Source: Gnetum montanum (lineage: Eukaryota; Streptophyta; Gnetopsida; Gnetales; Gnetaceae). Taken from it: 39,290 bases of DNA. Below, one piece after another: positions 19,600-30,427 of this stretch. The position numbers and the translations under genes were made by a program. Every line of letters starts with the position of its first letter. The first letter of the stretch is position 1. The notes below the pieces were generated by a model, which was given only the letters and a program-made list of their open reading frames with translations, ran no database searches and was not told the origin of the DNA. The stretch is from assembly GCA_015680685.1 (NCBI GenBank), contig MNCI01028786.1:18840-58129 (forward strand), read 5' to 3'.

Positions 19600-22050
19600 T
19601 CTTGCATTAGTGAGCTTTAGAGGTAACTTTCCAAGGCTGACCTCCAAGCGATGGAGGATCTCACTTCAGAAAGTTTCCTCTAATCTTCCTAGCCAAAGTT
19701 AATACCTACAAGGGTATTGCCTTTATCCACGATGGCCCATGCAAGTGGCTCCATGGAAAATGTAGTGGAAGAGGCCTCTTCAAAGGGGCTGATGATCTAC
19801 CTCACAGGAGAGTCACTCACGACCGTATGTTATGCAAACAAGTCATACACTTGCTTCTTGTTAGTCACCTCAAGAAACATCTTGAGGTGACGATGTTTAG
19901 TAGACTCTTCCTTATACCATTGTAGGTATGTGTCACACTATCTCTTGAATTGATGCTTATGATTCTTTTGCATCTGTCTCCATCGGTAAGCCTATGTGCT
20001 ATAATTCTTCCAATCCTAGTTTTTTTGAGCAAGTAAGTCCATCTAGAGTTGCTACTTTACCAGCTCCTACATGGCCTCATTCTTACCTTTGAGAGTGGTC
20101 CAATATCTAGCATACCTAATCTTAGAGGTGTGCCATCTCCTCGTGATCTAGCTGCTATGAAGTCATGCATGGATTGAAGATCCTTGATCTTCTCATCCTA
20201 GCTAGCCACCTTCTCCTATAGTTCATGCACCTATAGATCTATAAAGACTTAGCATAAGAAAGCGGATACTTGTTAGATGTCTTGTATATATGATGAGGCA
20301 CCTAATCAACCTCAGGAGGAAGGTTAGGTAGAGCATCCATCTTTGTCACCTTACTTGGATCCCATTGTAGCTTAGGACTTGTAAGCATATGACAATCGAT
20401 CAATCTCAGCCAAAAAATAAGCATTTGAATAATAAGAAGGATAGCACAAAGTGGAATAGCATTGCACACATACCTAGCTTTAGGTTTACTTGTTGTAATT
20501 AGTCCACTGTGTCCTCAACAACGTCTTTCATGAAAGCAAGTTTAACCAACATCTCTACCCATGGCTCTATGTGGTAGGTAGATGTAGGACCGTTGGTGGG
20601 AATATCTGATGCTATAATACAATGGTGCAATTAGCACATGGCCTAACACAGCTCAAGATACTAAAGTAAACAAGGAAAGGCAAATGGAAATAAATGGAGA
20701 TTACTTAGTAAGCCCTCAAGCATGAGTGCCGGGGCTCACCTAGTTGTGTAGCATCAAAAAAAGTATCAAAATCATCCCCATTGGGGTGGAGTAGCCCCTC
20801 TTCTTCCAATTGTCAAAGGGTCTCTACCACTTGGCAAAGCTCATCTCCATGAGCTACCTCCTTCTTAGCCCAAGGGGGTGCTTCCTTCATTGCCACTTCA
20901 GCTACCACTCTCGTAGCCCTCTCTTCTTTTTCTGCAACTAACAAATATACATGTAAAGCATAGCCTTGTTGAAACTAAGACATCTAGCATCTACGCATAC
21001 TAACCTGCAACATCCTCATACAAACCTTGTAGCTTAATGTGGATCTTTTTGTTGCTTAGCTTCATGACCATAGGGGCAACTTCCTCTTGAGGATGTGGCC
21101 TCTTGATCTTGGCCTAAGATGGCCCCACCATCTCTATGATGTAGCAATTCATCTTACTCACATCCCTAGTGCCAACTAGAGAACCCTCACCCACACTATC
21201 ACATGAATAATGCAAGTGCCCCATGAGAACCTTGGTCATTACTGATAATAACTCATCGATCCCCTCTAGGGGATCTTGCATGTGTGTGATCAAGAACATG
21301 TGTTTAACCCACAGATTAAATAGCTACTCATAGTCCTGCACCATCCATCATCCATCATCTTGCATGACTAGAAGCTTTGCAAACCTTCGCAGGTATCCTA
21401 CGAAGAATCCAAAGTGCATGTGGGACCTTGCCTAGAGGTTGAACCAGAGCTTAGAAGTCTCTTCATGTAGATCGACTGCTATGTACCTGGCCTGATTAAA
21501 CCTTGTACCTTCTAGTAGCACCTCTTTCATCACCCATGCCTATTCCACCCCTAGGATCTTACCTTGGGAAAGTAGCTTTGGAAAGGCACGAGTGTAGAAT
21601 AGAGGGTAGACCTCTTGCACCTCAGGCACCTACACATCTTTGATTAATATGCCTTTGCAAGATCAAGTATTCTACAACTAGTCCACAATCTCCTATCTAT
21701 GGTCCACCTCCCTGTTGGCCTTATCAGCAATCATCAGGTTGTTAGCAGGGATGCCAAAGAGATCAGTGAAGAAGGCCTCGTTGAGGTCCAACACTACCGT
21801 CATGCCACATACTGCCTGACATCATTGCTGAAGGATTCAATGATGGTGACCATTTTGGTGACCGGGATACTTGGGTTAAGGGCCAAGAATAGGTCCATTA
21901 ACCTAGCATGCATGAGTCAAGCTATCAATGCATTTGGTGCCCTGTGGCATAGCTAGTGTTGTACAGCCTCTACATCCTCATATTTCATGATGAGGGTGGC
22001 CTCTGTATGACCTGTGGTGACCACTGTTACCTCGACTGAGGAAAATGTTG
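19600..22050 (-). pseudogene. Second multi-exon relic of unknown family, minus strand
   Basis: Exon 1 (22050-21005) reads TLIMKYEDVEAVQH, HARLMDLFLALNPSIPVTK, DLNEAFFTDLFGIPANNLMI, YPLFYTRAFPKLLSQGKILG, FNQARYIAVDLHEETSKLWF, HFGFFVGYLRRFAKLLVMQD and FLITHMQDPLEGIDELLSV, ending in LYEDVA. The donor GCAG|GTTAG, a 73-base intron (21004-20932) ending TTGCAG, and exon 2 from 20931 join in phase into EKEERATRVVAEVAMKEAPP and LEEEGLLHPNGDDFDTFF. Exon 3 (20611-20474) reads TSTYHIEPWVEMLVKLAFMK and ends at CTAG|GTATGT. Later blocks read WDPSKVTKMDALPNLPPEVD and a Gln/Lys-rich coiled-coil-like C-terminal part (19640-20240). I read nine TAG, four TGA and no TAA in exon 1. The family is unknown to me. 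It could be an extra ORF of a Tat-type element or a captured host gene. Confidence 0.5.
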
Positions 22051-22176
22051 CTGCAACACAAAGTAAAACAACGTTAGCACTTCATCATGCAAATAAGGAA
22101 AACTAAAGGGTGTATACACAAGCATGTGAGTAGAAAATGTAGATATGCATATGGTACGAATGGAGTACGAGATGGG
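22051..22176. other. Flank between the relic and the copy B LTR
   Basis: A-rich and non-coding. It contains GCAAATAAGG and GAGTAGAAAATG, and the five bases before the LTR are ATGGG. This would be part of the DNA into which copy B inserted. Confidence 0.4.
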
Positions 22177-22834
22177 TGTAGTCACCAAAAATGTTGATGG
22201 CTAGAATGATACACTGAGAGGTTCGCAGGCACATAGCTTTGACCTTGCATATGCATGAGGGCCTATTGGAAATAGAGATGGAATGCCTAGAATAATCTTG
22301 TCAATTGAACTAGGACTTACGTAGTACTATGCCAAAATGAATGCTAAGGGTTTGCACAGTGTTCCCATGATGTCAACGAGGGTAAGCATAGTTAAGGTTT
22401 TTGGTGTAAAGCAAAGGTAAAAAGGTGCAAATATGTGCAAAAAATGCAAGTAAATGCTAGAATGCAAGAGAAGATGGTAAAAATGCATAGGATGTGAGCG
22501 AGAGAGAAAGTGACATCACCCCAAATGGGGGAGCATAGTTAATCACAAAAAGGTAAGGAAGTACACAGTGTACAAACAGGTGTGGTAAGCAGTGTAGCCA
22601 TAGTCTCAAGGTGTCTATACTATGAAGATTGATGTCCATGTGAAGTCTGTGCCTATCAGGTTGGCTGTTGCAATGTCCTATGGGCTGCAGTGGTCTATAG
22701 TGTGGTGTGGTGGTGTGCAATGATGCCAAGTGCTAGTCTGATGTCTACCAAAATGTCAAGTACACTCAAATGCAAAGGTTTCCAGGAATGCCAATGTTCA
22801 AATTTGTCAACCCCTAAAATGTAGAGTGCTTGGG

Positions 22835-22842
22835 TATTTATA
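22835..22842 (-). promoter_or_regulatory. TATA box in the copy B LTR
   Basis: TATTTATA on the plus strand is TATAAATA on the element strand, in AGCCCTATAAATACCCAAG, 954 bases into the LTR. It corresponds to the boxes at 13541 and 29793. Confidence 0.75.
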
Positions 22843-23323
22843 GGGCTAAGGTTGTTGTGAATTGCAGATTGGGCATCATGTGGCAGAGAAGTAGTTGAGA
22901 CTACGTTGCACCCAACTATGCTATCCACTAAAGCAAATGGTGTTTTGTTGGTGTGCTCCAATGGACCCTATGAAAACCAAATTGTGACTACACTACCCAA
23001 ACTACATGTGCAAGTGCCAAACAAACCACAACGTACCTAAAAATAATGCAAAATAGTGTAGTTTTGGAGACTACACTCCAGGGCTACTCTATTCACTCTC
23101 TCAAGTAGTGTCAAGCATAGGTACAATTTTGGAACAAATGGAGGATGCAAAAGAGATGCAATCTACTGATTGTGCTTGCCGAAGATGTGTCAAAGTCGAG
23201 ACAAAGGTCAATTCTAAGTTCTAGAGGCTTTTGGAGGTAGTTCTGGGAGACTACATTGGCTATGATTTGGAGTGTAGTCTCAACAGTTAAGCGAATTTTG
23301 CCAAAAAAATGAGGTTTAGTGCT

Positions 23324-23690
23324 GACTACACTCTAGAGCATAGTCATAGTAGTGAATGTGTAGTCCTAGTAGTTAGAAGAATTTTGCAAAAACTAACGTC
23401 CCCATGCAAACTCTGCTGACTATGCTCTGAAGCGTAGTAGGGAGCATAGTCATAGTAGTTATAAAATTTGCCAAACTATTTCTTCCTTCCCAACCATGCT
23501 TAATAGCTTTTGTCTTGACACTTAGGAAAATTTACAAAACTAGTCACTAGTGTGCTGACTATGATGACTACGCTCTAGAGCATAGTCCCCACATTGAGAA
23601 AAAATTTGCAACTACTATCGACACTTAGAAAAATCGTGTAATTTTGAACTGCTTGTGTCAACTATGCTAACTACACTCTGGAGCATAGTC
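23324..23690. repeat. Imperfect palindromes in U3 of copy B
   Basis: GACTACACTCTAGAGCATAG (23324), GACTACGCTCTAGAGCATAG (23566) and AACTACACTCTGGAGCATAG (23669), each followed by TC, are near-palindromes centred on CTCTAGAG. A fourth, more diverged copy is near 23415 (GACTATGCTCTGAAGCGTAG). They alternate with ACACTTAGGAAAATTT segments, forming a degenerate repeat of about 75-105 bases. Related forms occur in the LTRs of A and C and in the leaders of B and C. Confidence 0.75.
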
Positions 23691-23796
23691 TTAGTAGTGG
23701 GAGTGTAGTCTCAACACTTAGGAAAAATTTTCCTTTTGTTGACACTTAGACAAATTTGTGGTCAAGATGCAGTGGCCTAAATTTGGTGGTGTTTCA

Positions 23797-23849
23797 TTAG
23801 CCCCTCTTTGTTGACATCTAGAGGAGTGGCCTGAGAGACATCAACAAAG
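23797..23849 (-). promoter_or_regulatory. Polypurine tract and adjacent hairpin, copy B
   Basis: On the element strand AAAGAGGGGCTAA (23809-23797) abuts the LTR start TGAAACACC. This is the position and composition of a polypurine tract that primes plus-strand DNA synthesis. Arms CTTTGTTGACATCT (23806-23819) and AGACATCAACAAAG (23836-23849) pair at 12 of 14 positions, with a 16-base loop GAGGAGTGGCCTGAG-like. Copy C keeps both tract and hairpin. Confidence 0.7.
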
Positions 23850-25384
23850 AACAAAAAACACCATAACAGGCTTGGCACCAACATCGCTTATCAGTTCCCA
23901 ACCAAATGTCATTGCACCATGCTCAAGAGTGTTAAGGGTTATGGTATTTTGAAGGTAAAGGGTGTAGGAAGTGTGCTAGGGATGGCAAGAGAGGCAAAAT
24001 GCAAACAGGATGTCATGCTGCAAGATGCAGAGTTAGCATGGCTGATAGGGATCAAGGCATTAGGATGGCTTGTCACCAAAATGGTGACCTCTCGTCAGAA
24101 TTCTTATGAGAGTTAGCATTGATGGCACTAGGATGGCTTGCCCCTGAAATTTTGATCTCTTGTTGAAATTCTTATGAGAGAATCAGCATGGATTCAGGGT
24201 TGGAGCCATTGCGAAATTGCAGCTTTGTTAATTTTCTTGGGAACATGTTTTGCTCCATTTTCTTTTTTCTTTTTTTTACTACGAGACAAACCTATTTTAG
24301 GCTCTACACATTGCTGAATGCTAAATGCTAGATGCTTTCCATTAGATGGATTGCATACAACCTAATGGGCTTTGCTTTGGTGCAACCACATCACATCTGT
24401 AGAATAGGTGTTTCCTCCCTAGGATGAGTTGTGTTACATTTACTTGGGCTTTGACCAGCCCACAGAGGCTCCCCATAGGATGAGTTACATTGCATCCATC
24501 ATGGGTTCTACGGTTGACTTAAAGGGTGTCATGTGCACCGGAAGGGTTTACAAGCTCGGTAATGCAAGGGAAGGAAGGGGAATGCAAGGAAGAAGAGGTA
24601 GGTGCAAGTAGGCTATAGCAGGGTAATAGGAATGTGCACCCTTGAGTGGCTTGGCTAGTCCAATCATGCACATTAGAGCAGTGTGGTGGCTTACTGCTGT
24701 GATGAGATGCATCTCTACATAACCACCTTAGGGGCTTCATCTTGCAAAGACAACTTAGAGAAAATAAGAAAAAAATCACACAACATGAGATGTGAGTAAT
24801 TTTTGGATGTAAGGGTACTACAAATGCTACACTAGCTGAACCATTTGCAAGTGTTTGAAAAGTTAGTAAAGGTGCTAAGGGTGATAATGCTGCAGGTGCT
24901 TGAGAGTCCACACTGTCAATAGGAGCCTAGAAGATCACCAAAATGGCCAGGGGACATGATGCTATAAGTGCTCCCAAGCCTAAGTAATGGTAAGAGCCTA
25001 AAAAATTAGCAAAATGGTGGGGGGACATAATGCTATAAATGTTCCATAGGGTGGTGTTAATGACAATAGCTCAAAGCACCAGTAAAGCCCCAAAAGTTGG
25101 TAGTGCTGCAAGTGTCACCCGAAGCTGGTAGTGTTGTCACCAATGATAGGAGATTCAAAAGATCAGCAAAATGCCCAAGGGTGGTTCTAGAAGATCAAAA
25201 AAATGCCAAGGGGTAGTAATGTTGCAAATGTTCCAGAGGCCTCTCCTGATGATAGGAAATCCATTTTGGAATTGTAGTGTCCCCACCCCATCCATGAGAT
25301 GTAGACAGACAAGAGAGGGGATGGGAGGGGGAAGTTGGAAGTGTTTTCACTCACTTACCCTCAAAACCATGTGTGGTGAATTGC
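23850..25384 (-). other. 3' non-coding region of copy B
   Basis: No frame resembles a protein. The region parallels 30793-31905 of copy C block by block: CATGCTCAAGAGTGTTAAGGG, the TTGACCAGCCCACAGAGGCT and TGGGTTCTACGGTTGAC segments, and GTGGCTTACTGCTGTGATGAG all recur. Open frames at 23919, 24429, 24519 and 25171 are not conserved between the two copies, which argues that they are spurious. Confidence 0.65.
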
Positions 25385-25925
25385 AAACCAAATTTAAGGT
25401 ATTAGTAGACTATATGCTTTGCTAGTTTAAGATCCTAGTAGACTGTGGACCCAATTTAAGGTCCTAGCAGACCATGATGCATGCTAGTTTATAGTCCCAA
25501 CAGACTGCTACGTGCCACTTTGATGTTGTAATGGACATGCTGCTGTGTCAGTTTAATGTCATGACCTACAGATGATTTGTGCTAGTTTAGTATCATGGCA
25601 AATTGGCTATGCTAGTTTATAGTCATAACAGAGTTGCTATGCTAGTTTAGAGTCATAGCGGACATACTGTGCCAGTTTATAGTCATAGTAGGCTTACTAT
25701 GCCAGTTTAGAGTCATAGCAGACTATGGATGTGGATGCTAGTTTAACATCATAGTGGACAAGCTATGCCAGTTTATAGTCATAGCAGACTTTACTATGCC
25801 AGTTTATAGTCACAACGAACTACTGCGTGCCAGTTTATAGTCATAACAAACTTGTGTTGTGCTAGTTTATAGTCATAGCAGACTACTGCATGCCAGTTTA
25901 TAGTTACAATGGACTATTGCTTATC
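25385..25925. repeat. Tandem array, CTAGTTTATAGTCATAGCAGAC units (copy B)
   Basis: About seventeen units of 25-33 bases with core GCTAGTTTATAGTCATAGCA and short variable linkers. The first units carry AAGGTCCTAGCAGACCATG instead. It ends about 30 bases short of the integrase stop codon, so it forms the start of the 3' untranslated region on the element strand. Copy C has a shorter array at 31906-32110, and copy A a diverged one at 18755-19135. Confidence 0.9.
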
Positions 25926-25954
25926 TTGATTGGTTTGAGATGCAGTGCTACATA

Positions 25955-27010
25955 CTAGATGTAGTAAGGCTTCAAATACAAGTGGTTCATTAGATTAGCA
26001 AATTCATTGCTATTATGGTCAGCAAGCTTGAATGCTCCATTCTCATAGAACTTGGTGACCAAGGAAAGTCCTTCCTAGTTGGTTGAGAATTTGTCCGTAG
26101 GTTCGCAAATGGCCTTGAGGACTAGATCCCCTTTTTTGATTAGGCGTTGATGCTTATTATGATGGTGTTTCTGCTACTACTTTTCTTAGTATCGCCTGAT
26201 GTGATTGAGCATCTATTGTTTCTCCTCCTCTATCGAATCGAGGTCCACAATTCTCAACTTATCATTCTAAGCCTTGTTAATGAGATTCAAGAAGATCACA
26301 TGGAGCGATGGGAATTGCAATTCAAGAGGAAAAATAGCTTTACATCTATAAACCAAATTGTATGGTGTCTTACCTATTGCTATTCTACATGTTGTGTGGT
26401 AGGCCTAGAGTGTGTAGACTAATTGCTCATGCCATCACCATTTGTTGCTATTGAGCATCTTCTTCAGAAGGTTGACGATGACCTTGTTTGTGGCCTCCAC
26501 TTGGCCATTTGCCTATGGGTAGTACAATGATGAGAAGGAATGTTTAATGCCAAAGCACTCACAACAAGTCTTTGTCTTAGCATTACTAAACTGTGGCCTG
26601 TTATCTGTTACGATGGTCATAGGTAAACCAAAATGGGTCACTATATTGTCAAGCATGAATTTGCAAACCTACTGTGAGGTTGTCTTCCTAAGGGGAATAG
26701 CCTCAACCCACTTGGTAAAATACTCAGTTATGGTTATAATGAAGCTATGCATTGTGAAGAACTTAGGTGTTATAGATCCAATGATGTCCAATTCCCAACG
26801 TTGGAATGACCATGTGATTTGTGTTGTGCATAGTTTAGTTGGTGGCACATGCATTAAATTGTCATGCCATTGATAAATATTGCACGTTTTGACCTTGGAG
26901 ACACAATTGCACTCCATGTAAGGCTAGTAATAGCCTAAGCATTTGATCTTTACCATCATTGCCCTAGGTGCTATGTGACCTCCGCATAGTCTCTCGTGGA
27001 CTTGTTCAAC
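25955..27010 (-). pseudogene. Integrase of copy B, decayed but nearly full length
   Basis: The zinc-binding part reads HERLCGGHIAPRAMMV, LGYYxPYMECNCVSKVKTC and NIYQWH. It keeps the two His and the first Cys, but the second Cys is replaced by Tyr. The catalytic core has WELDIIGSI with ITEYFTKWVEAIPL (first Asp), FMLDNIVTHFGLPMTIVTDN (second Asp) and YYP-stop-ANGQVEATNK (catalytic Glu). GKTPYNLVY follows, as in Tat-type elements. The C-terminal part KKGDLVLKAICEPTDKFSTN and FKLADHNSNEFANLMNHLYL ends KPYYI-TAG. There is no chromodomain. The enzyme would insert element cDNA into the genome. Stops include the TAG codons in YYP-x-ANG and in STN-x-EGL. Confidence 0.85.
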
Positions 27011-27299
27011 AATCATATGTGCTTTGCTATTGCTAATGCAAGTTAATAGTATACCATTGTAGGATTTGCAACATAGTGTATTATCTCCTATGATGACATA
27101 CTTCTGTGATCATTTACGCACTACATCCTTTTGGGTAGTGGTTAGATGTTGCAGAGGTTCACCCTATAGAAGGTGTGCCTTAATGTTATTGTACCACTCT
27201 ACTACGCAGGTTGTGCTAACTATGGCTACGGATGCAATATCAATGGTTTGCATGATAAGCATAGTGCAATTCACCGCTAAGTTGGGAAATGCATGAAAT

Positions 27300-27780
27300 G
27301 AATCAAGTGCAATGCTTAAGGCTAACGTTGCTAAAGCGTTGGCTATGACATTTTCATTGCAAGGAATGTACTAGACATTAGTGGTTGTAAATTATTTAAG
27401 AAAGTGCTTTACCAGGTCATAATAAGGTTGTAAATGTTGGGCTTTACAAGTGTAAACCTCTATAACTTGGTTGACCACTAGTTGTAAGTTGCCTTAGATT
27501 GCTATGTTTTATATTCCTAGGTTGCAAATTGCTAGGATGCCCTAGAGGAGACCTTCATACTCCACCACATTGTTAGTGCATGGAAATGCAAAACAGTATG
27601 CGAAGGGTTGGATCTCCCCAGACGGGAATGTAATGATATAGCAGTGCTACCTCCTTGAGAGGTTGAAGCACCATCAAAGTGTAAGAGTGCCTCAAAGTTT
27701 TCAAGCACTTGGGTGATACTACTAACATGCTTGTCCAAAAATTTCAGATCTATCATTGCTTGATCATTAATTGGGGAAGT
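27300..27780 (-). pseudogene. RNase H of copy B, decayed
   Basis: An open 74-codon frame (27756-27532) contains ALLHFDGASTSQGGSTAISL, the RNase H start with its first catalytic Asp. Downstream pieces in shifted frames read NVVEYEGLL (motif with the catalytic Glu), YTCKAQHLQPYYDLVKHFL and NENVIANALATLALSIALDS (motif with the late Asp/Asn). The order RT, RNase H, integrase is that of Ty3/gypsy. RNase H degrades the RNA strand of the RNA-DNA hybrid and shapes the polypurine primer. Several frameshifts separate the pieces. Confidence 0.75.
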
Positions 27781-28180
27781 TATAAGTTGTGTGGCTATTT
27801 CTTAACCCTTGGTTGATGCTTGTGTAATGTAATGGAGGTCAAACTCTACTATTATTATTTTCCACTATGCAATATGACTGCTCTCGTAGATGCTCATGGT
27901 GATCACTCAAAGTACAGTACTTTTGCAAATGATGTTGACCTGGCTATGGAAAAGATAGTGGCTCTACTTCTTAAGTGCAAAGACCAAGGTGAGGCAATTC
28001 TTTTCCACATCAATATACTTTGCTTCATAGGCAATCAATGCATGGCTTAAGTAGTATACTGGGACCTCTGTGCCATCGTCTCACTTTTGACAAAGCATAG
28101 AAGTGATTAACATGTAGAGGTAGTAAGGTAGATGTAGAAGGGTTTATCTTCTTGCAAAGGGTAGACCATCAAAAGTTGAG

Positions 28181-29069
28181 CTAGCTCTTATTTAAGTTTG
28201 TCAAATGCCTCTTGGGATTGAGCCATCCACTCAAAGTGGACTCCTTTTTTGAGCAAGTGTTGCATTGGTTGTAACTTATCGTCAGCCGTGTAATAAACTT
28301 GTGTATAAATTGCAATCTACCTTGCAACCCTTGTAGCTTCTTAAGGTTAGCTAGTGGTGCTAAGTTGATAATGGCCCTAACCTTATTGGGGTCTATGTGT
28401 ATGCTTACTTTGGATATTATGAAACCTAGCATTTGGCCCATTTTTACACTGAAAACACATTTCTTGGGATTTAACCTAAGATAGTGTTTCAGAAAATGTT
28501 TAAGCATAAGGTCTAAGTCACATGCATGATTGTGTGCTGCTTTGGACTTAATTGCTATGTCATCGACGTAATTGTTGAGCAAACCTAATATGTAGTCACT
28601 AAAGATGTATGTCATGGCACATTGATAAGTCACTTCTACATTCTTAATAAGTCTAAAAAGCATCATGGTGTAACAGAATGTACCCCAAGGGATCATAAAG
28701 ATATACTGAGCTAGTGCTTTGGGTTGATCCGAATCTGGTTGTAACCTAGGAACCCGTCCATAAAGGATAACAAGGCATGACCAATCATGGTATTGACCAA
28801 TTAGTCAATACTAGGCAACAGGAAATCATCTTTAATGGTTACCTTGTTCATGTCCCAGAAGTCTATGCAAATTTGTATACTTTCATTTTTCTTGGGCACA
28901 ACCATGATGTTGGAGACTTAGTCTATGTAGTCAATGGCCCAGATGAAACCAACATTGCAGAGCTTCGTGATTTCATCACGGACTACCAATGCCACCTCAG
29001 GCCTAACCTTGTGAGCTTTCTACTTAACTAATTTTATTCTAGGATGAAGGATTATGTTATGTTGCACTA
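28181..29069 (-). pseudogene. Reverse transcriptase of copy B, truncated by copy C insertion
   Basis: The left-hand frame gives RPEVALVVRDEITKLCNVGF, SNIMVVPKKNESIQICIDFW, DMNKVTIKDDFLLPSID and HALLSFMDGFLGYNQIRI. The Asp in SFMDGF (codon at 28755-28757) is the catalytic motif A. A one-base shift near 28728 leads into the open 171-codon frame 28696-28181. That frame has WGTFCYTMM, TYQCAMTYIFSDYI, NNYVDDIAIKSK with the YVDD box at 28570-28559, LRLNPKKCVFSVKMGQMLGF and LKKLQGLQGRLQFIHKFI. The wording fits the Tat clade. Homology begins at 29069 beside the LTR of copy C, so the RT was split at its N-terminal edge. Confidence 0.85.
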
Positions 29070-29792
29070 TGTGACGTTTGAAAACGTCGGTGACTGGAAC
29101 ACTGAGAGGTTGACGAGCATACAACCTAACCTCAAATCTGTGTGAGGGTCATGCTAGGAAATGGAAATGAGGTGCCTTGAATTGTCTAGTAGATTAGATA
29201 GGGACTTACATGGTGTTAGAATAATCGTTTGTGAAAGGGGTTTATACTACGTTACGTGCGGGCATCAGGCCTGGCAAAGCTAGAGTGTAGCAGGGTGTCT
29301 CGGCCCAAGAACAATGATGTAAACATGCAAATACATATGAAAAAAGCAAGAAAATACAAGTGTTATAATAAATACCAAAGATAAATGCTTGAGAAATGCA
29401 ATAGAATTTGAGAATAGAAGTGCATCGTCCCAAAAGAGGGAGCATAGCTAATTCCAAAAGGATCTCAAAAGGTACACAATGTATGACAGGTGCAATGGGA
29501 GTACAGTCACAGCCTCAGTAATGTCAGGTCATGAGCTTTGGTGCTTACTATGATGAACTAGTCTACCAATTTGGTCTCCATGGTGTACCGTGTGATGTTC
29601 TATAGGGCTGCAATGGGGCTGTGGTGTACCACGTAGTGTAGCTATGCTTCTTTACTAGTGTGGTGTGCTCTGGGTCTCATTCATCCATGGAGCTAAGTGT
29701 TAAGATGCCAAAGTGTCAAATGCCAAATAAAAGTGCCAACTACCCCTAGTGAACAATGGAAGCTAACCCCCTAAAACATTGGGACATAGGGG

Positions 29793-29800
29793 TATTTATA
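29793..29800 (-). promoter_or_regulatory. TATA box in the copy C LTR
   Basis: TATAAATA on the element strand, in AGCCCTATAAATACCCC, 940 bases into the LTR and 130 bases downstream of the 44-bp repeat array. Confidence 0.75.
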
Positions 29801-29930
29801 GGGCTAGGGTTAGCCCAAAATGCAGATCAAGTGCCATGAAGTAGTGCGGTATGTGGGACCACAAGAAAAATTCAGAAAATTTTCTAAGTCCAAAGGTGAC
29901 TAGAAAAAGTTCAAAAAATTTTCTAACTTT

Positions 29931-30194
29931 GGCTGCTACGCTCATCCCATGTTATGTGTGGCACATGGGACACTGGTTGCTATGCTCTTCCTATGTTATG
30001 TGCGAGACATGGGACATTGGCTGCTATGTTTGTCCTATGTTATGTGCGGGACATAGAACATGAGCTACTATGCTTCTTGTATGTTACGTATAGGACATAG
30101 AATATCAACTGCTATGCTCGTCTCGTGTTACGTGTGGGACACGGGACATTGGCTACTACACTCATCCTGTGTTACATGTAGAACATGGGATGTT
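29931..30194. repeat. Six tandem units of exactly 44 bp in U3 of copy C
   Basis: Units start at 29931, 29975, 30019, 30063, 30107 and 30151 with GGCTGCTATGCTC-like sequence. They continue with TCCTATGTTATGTG and GGACATGGGACATT. Spacing is constant at 44 although units differ at many positions. The array lies just upstream of the TATA box on the element strand and is not found in the LTRs of A or B. Confidence 0.9.
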
Positions 30195-30407
30195 GCCTAG
30201 GAACAAGGTGTAACATGGACACTTAGAAGAATCTAGTGAAGACTATAATCTTTGTTCTTGTTACACTAGCTACACTCTGGAGCATAGTAGGAGGGGTGGC
30301 CTCAAGAGTTAGAAAATCTGCCAAATCCCTCTTCCATGTTGAGATAGCTTGATAGCTTCTAGCTTGACATTTAGGCAAAACTTGCCACTGAAAAGTGCGC
30401 TACGCTA

Positions 30408-30427
30408 GCTACACTCTAGAGTGTAGC
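30408..30427. repeat. Perfect 20-bp palindrome in U3 of copy C
   Basis: GCTACACTCTAGAGTGTAGC equals its own reverse complement. It is the perfect form of the motif repeated imperfectly in the copy B LTR. A related, interrupted version lies at 30269-30287 (GCTACACTCTGGAGCATAG). Confidence 0.9.

Larger units (their letters stand above)
22177..23796 (-). repeat. 3' LTR of copy B
   Basis: Plus-strand ends are TGTAGTCACC at 22177 and GTGTTTCA at 23796, so the LTR has TG...CA ends. It aligns with copy C (29070-30739) in GGCTAGAA...ACACTGAGAGGTT, CCAAATGGGGGAGCATAG and GGTATTTATAGGGCTA, and with copy A in reverse. The adjoining AAAGAGGGGCTAA on the element strand shows that this is the 3' LTR. Its TATA box is at 22835-22842. 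The frames at 22457-22961 are shadows. Confidence 0.8.

Noticed and set aside
22457-22961. Minus-strand frames of 88-90 codons
   Set aside because: They lie across the TATA and R region of the copy B LTR and are not conserved in the LTRs of A or C.
25385-25925. Regular repeats with short spacers, considered as a CRISPR array
   Set aside because: Units are degenerate and spacers are short and related. The same array recurs in retrotransposon copies, so it is an element 3' repeat in a plant genome.
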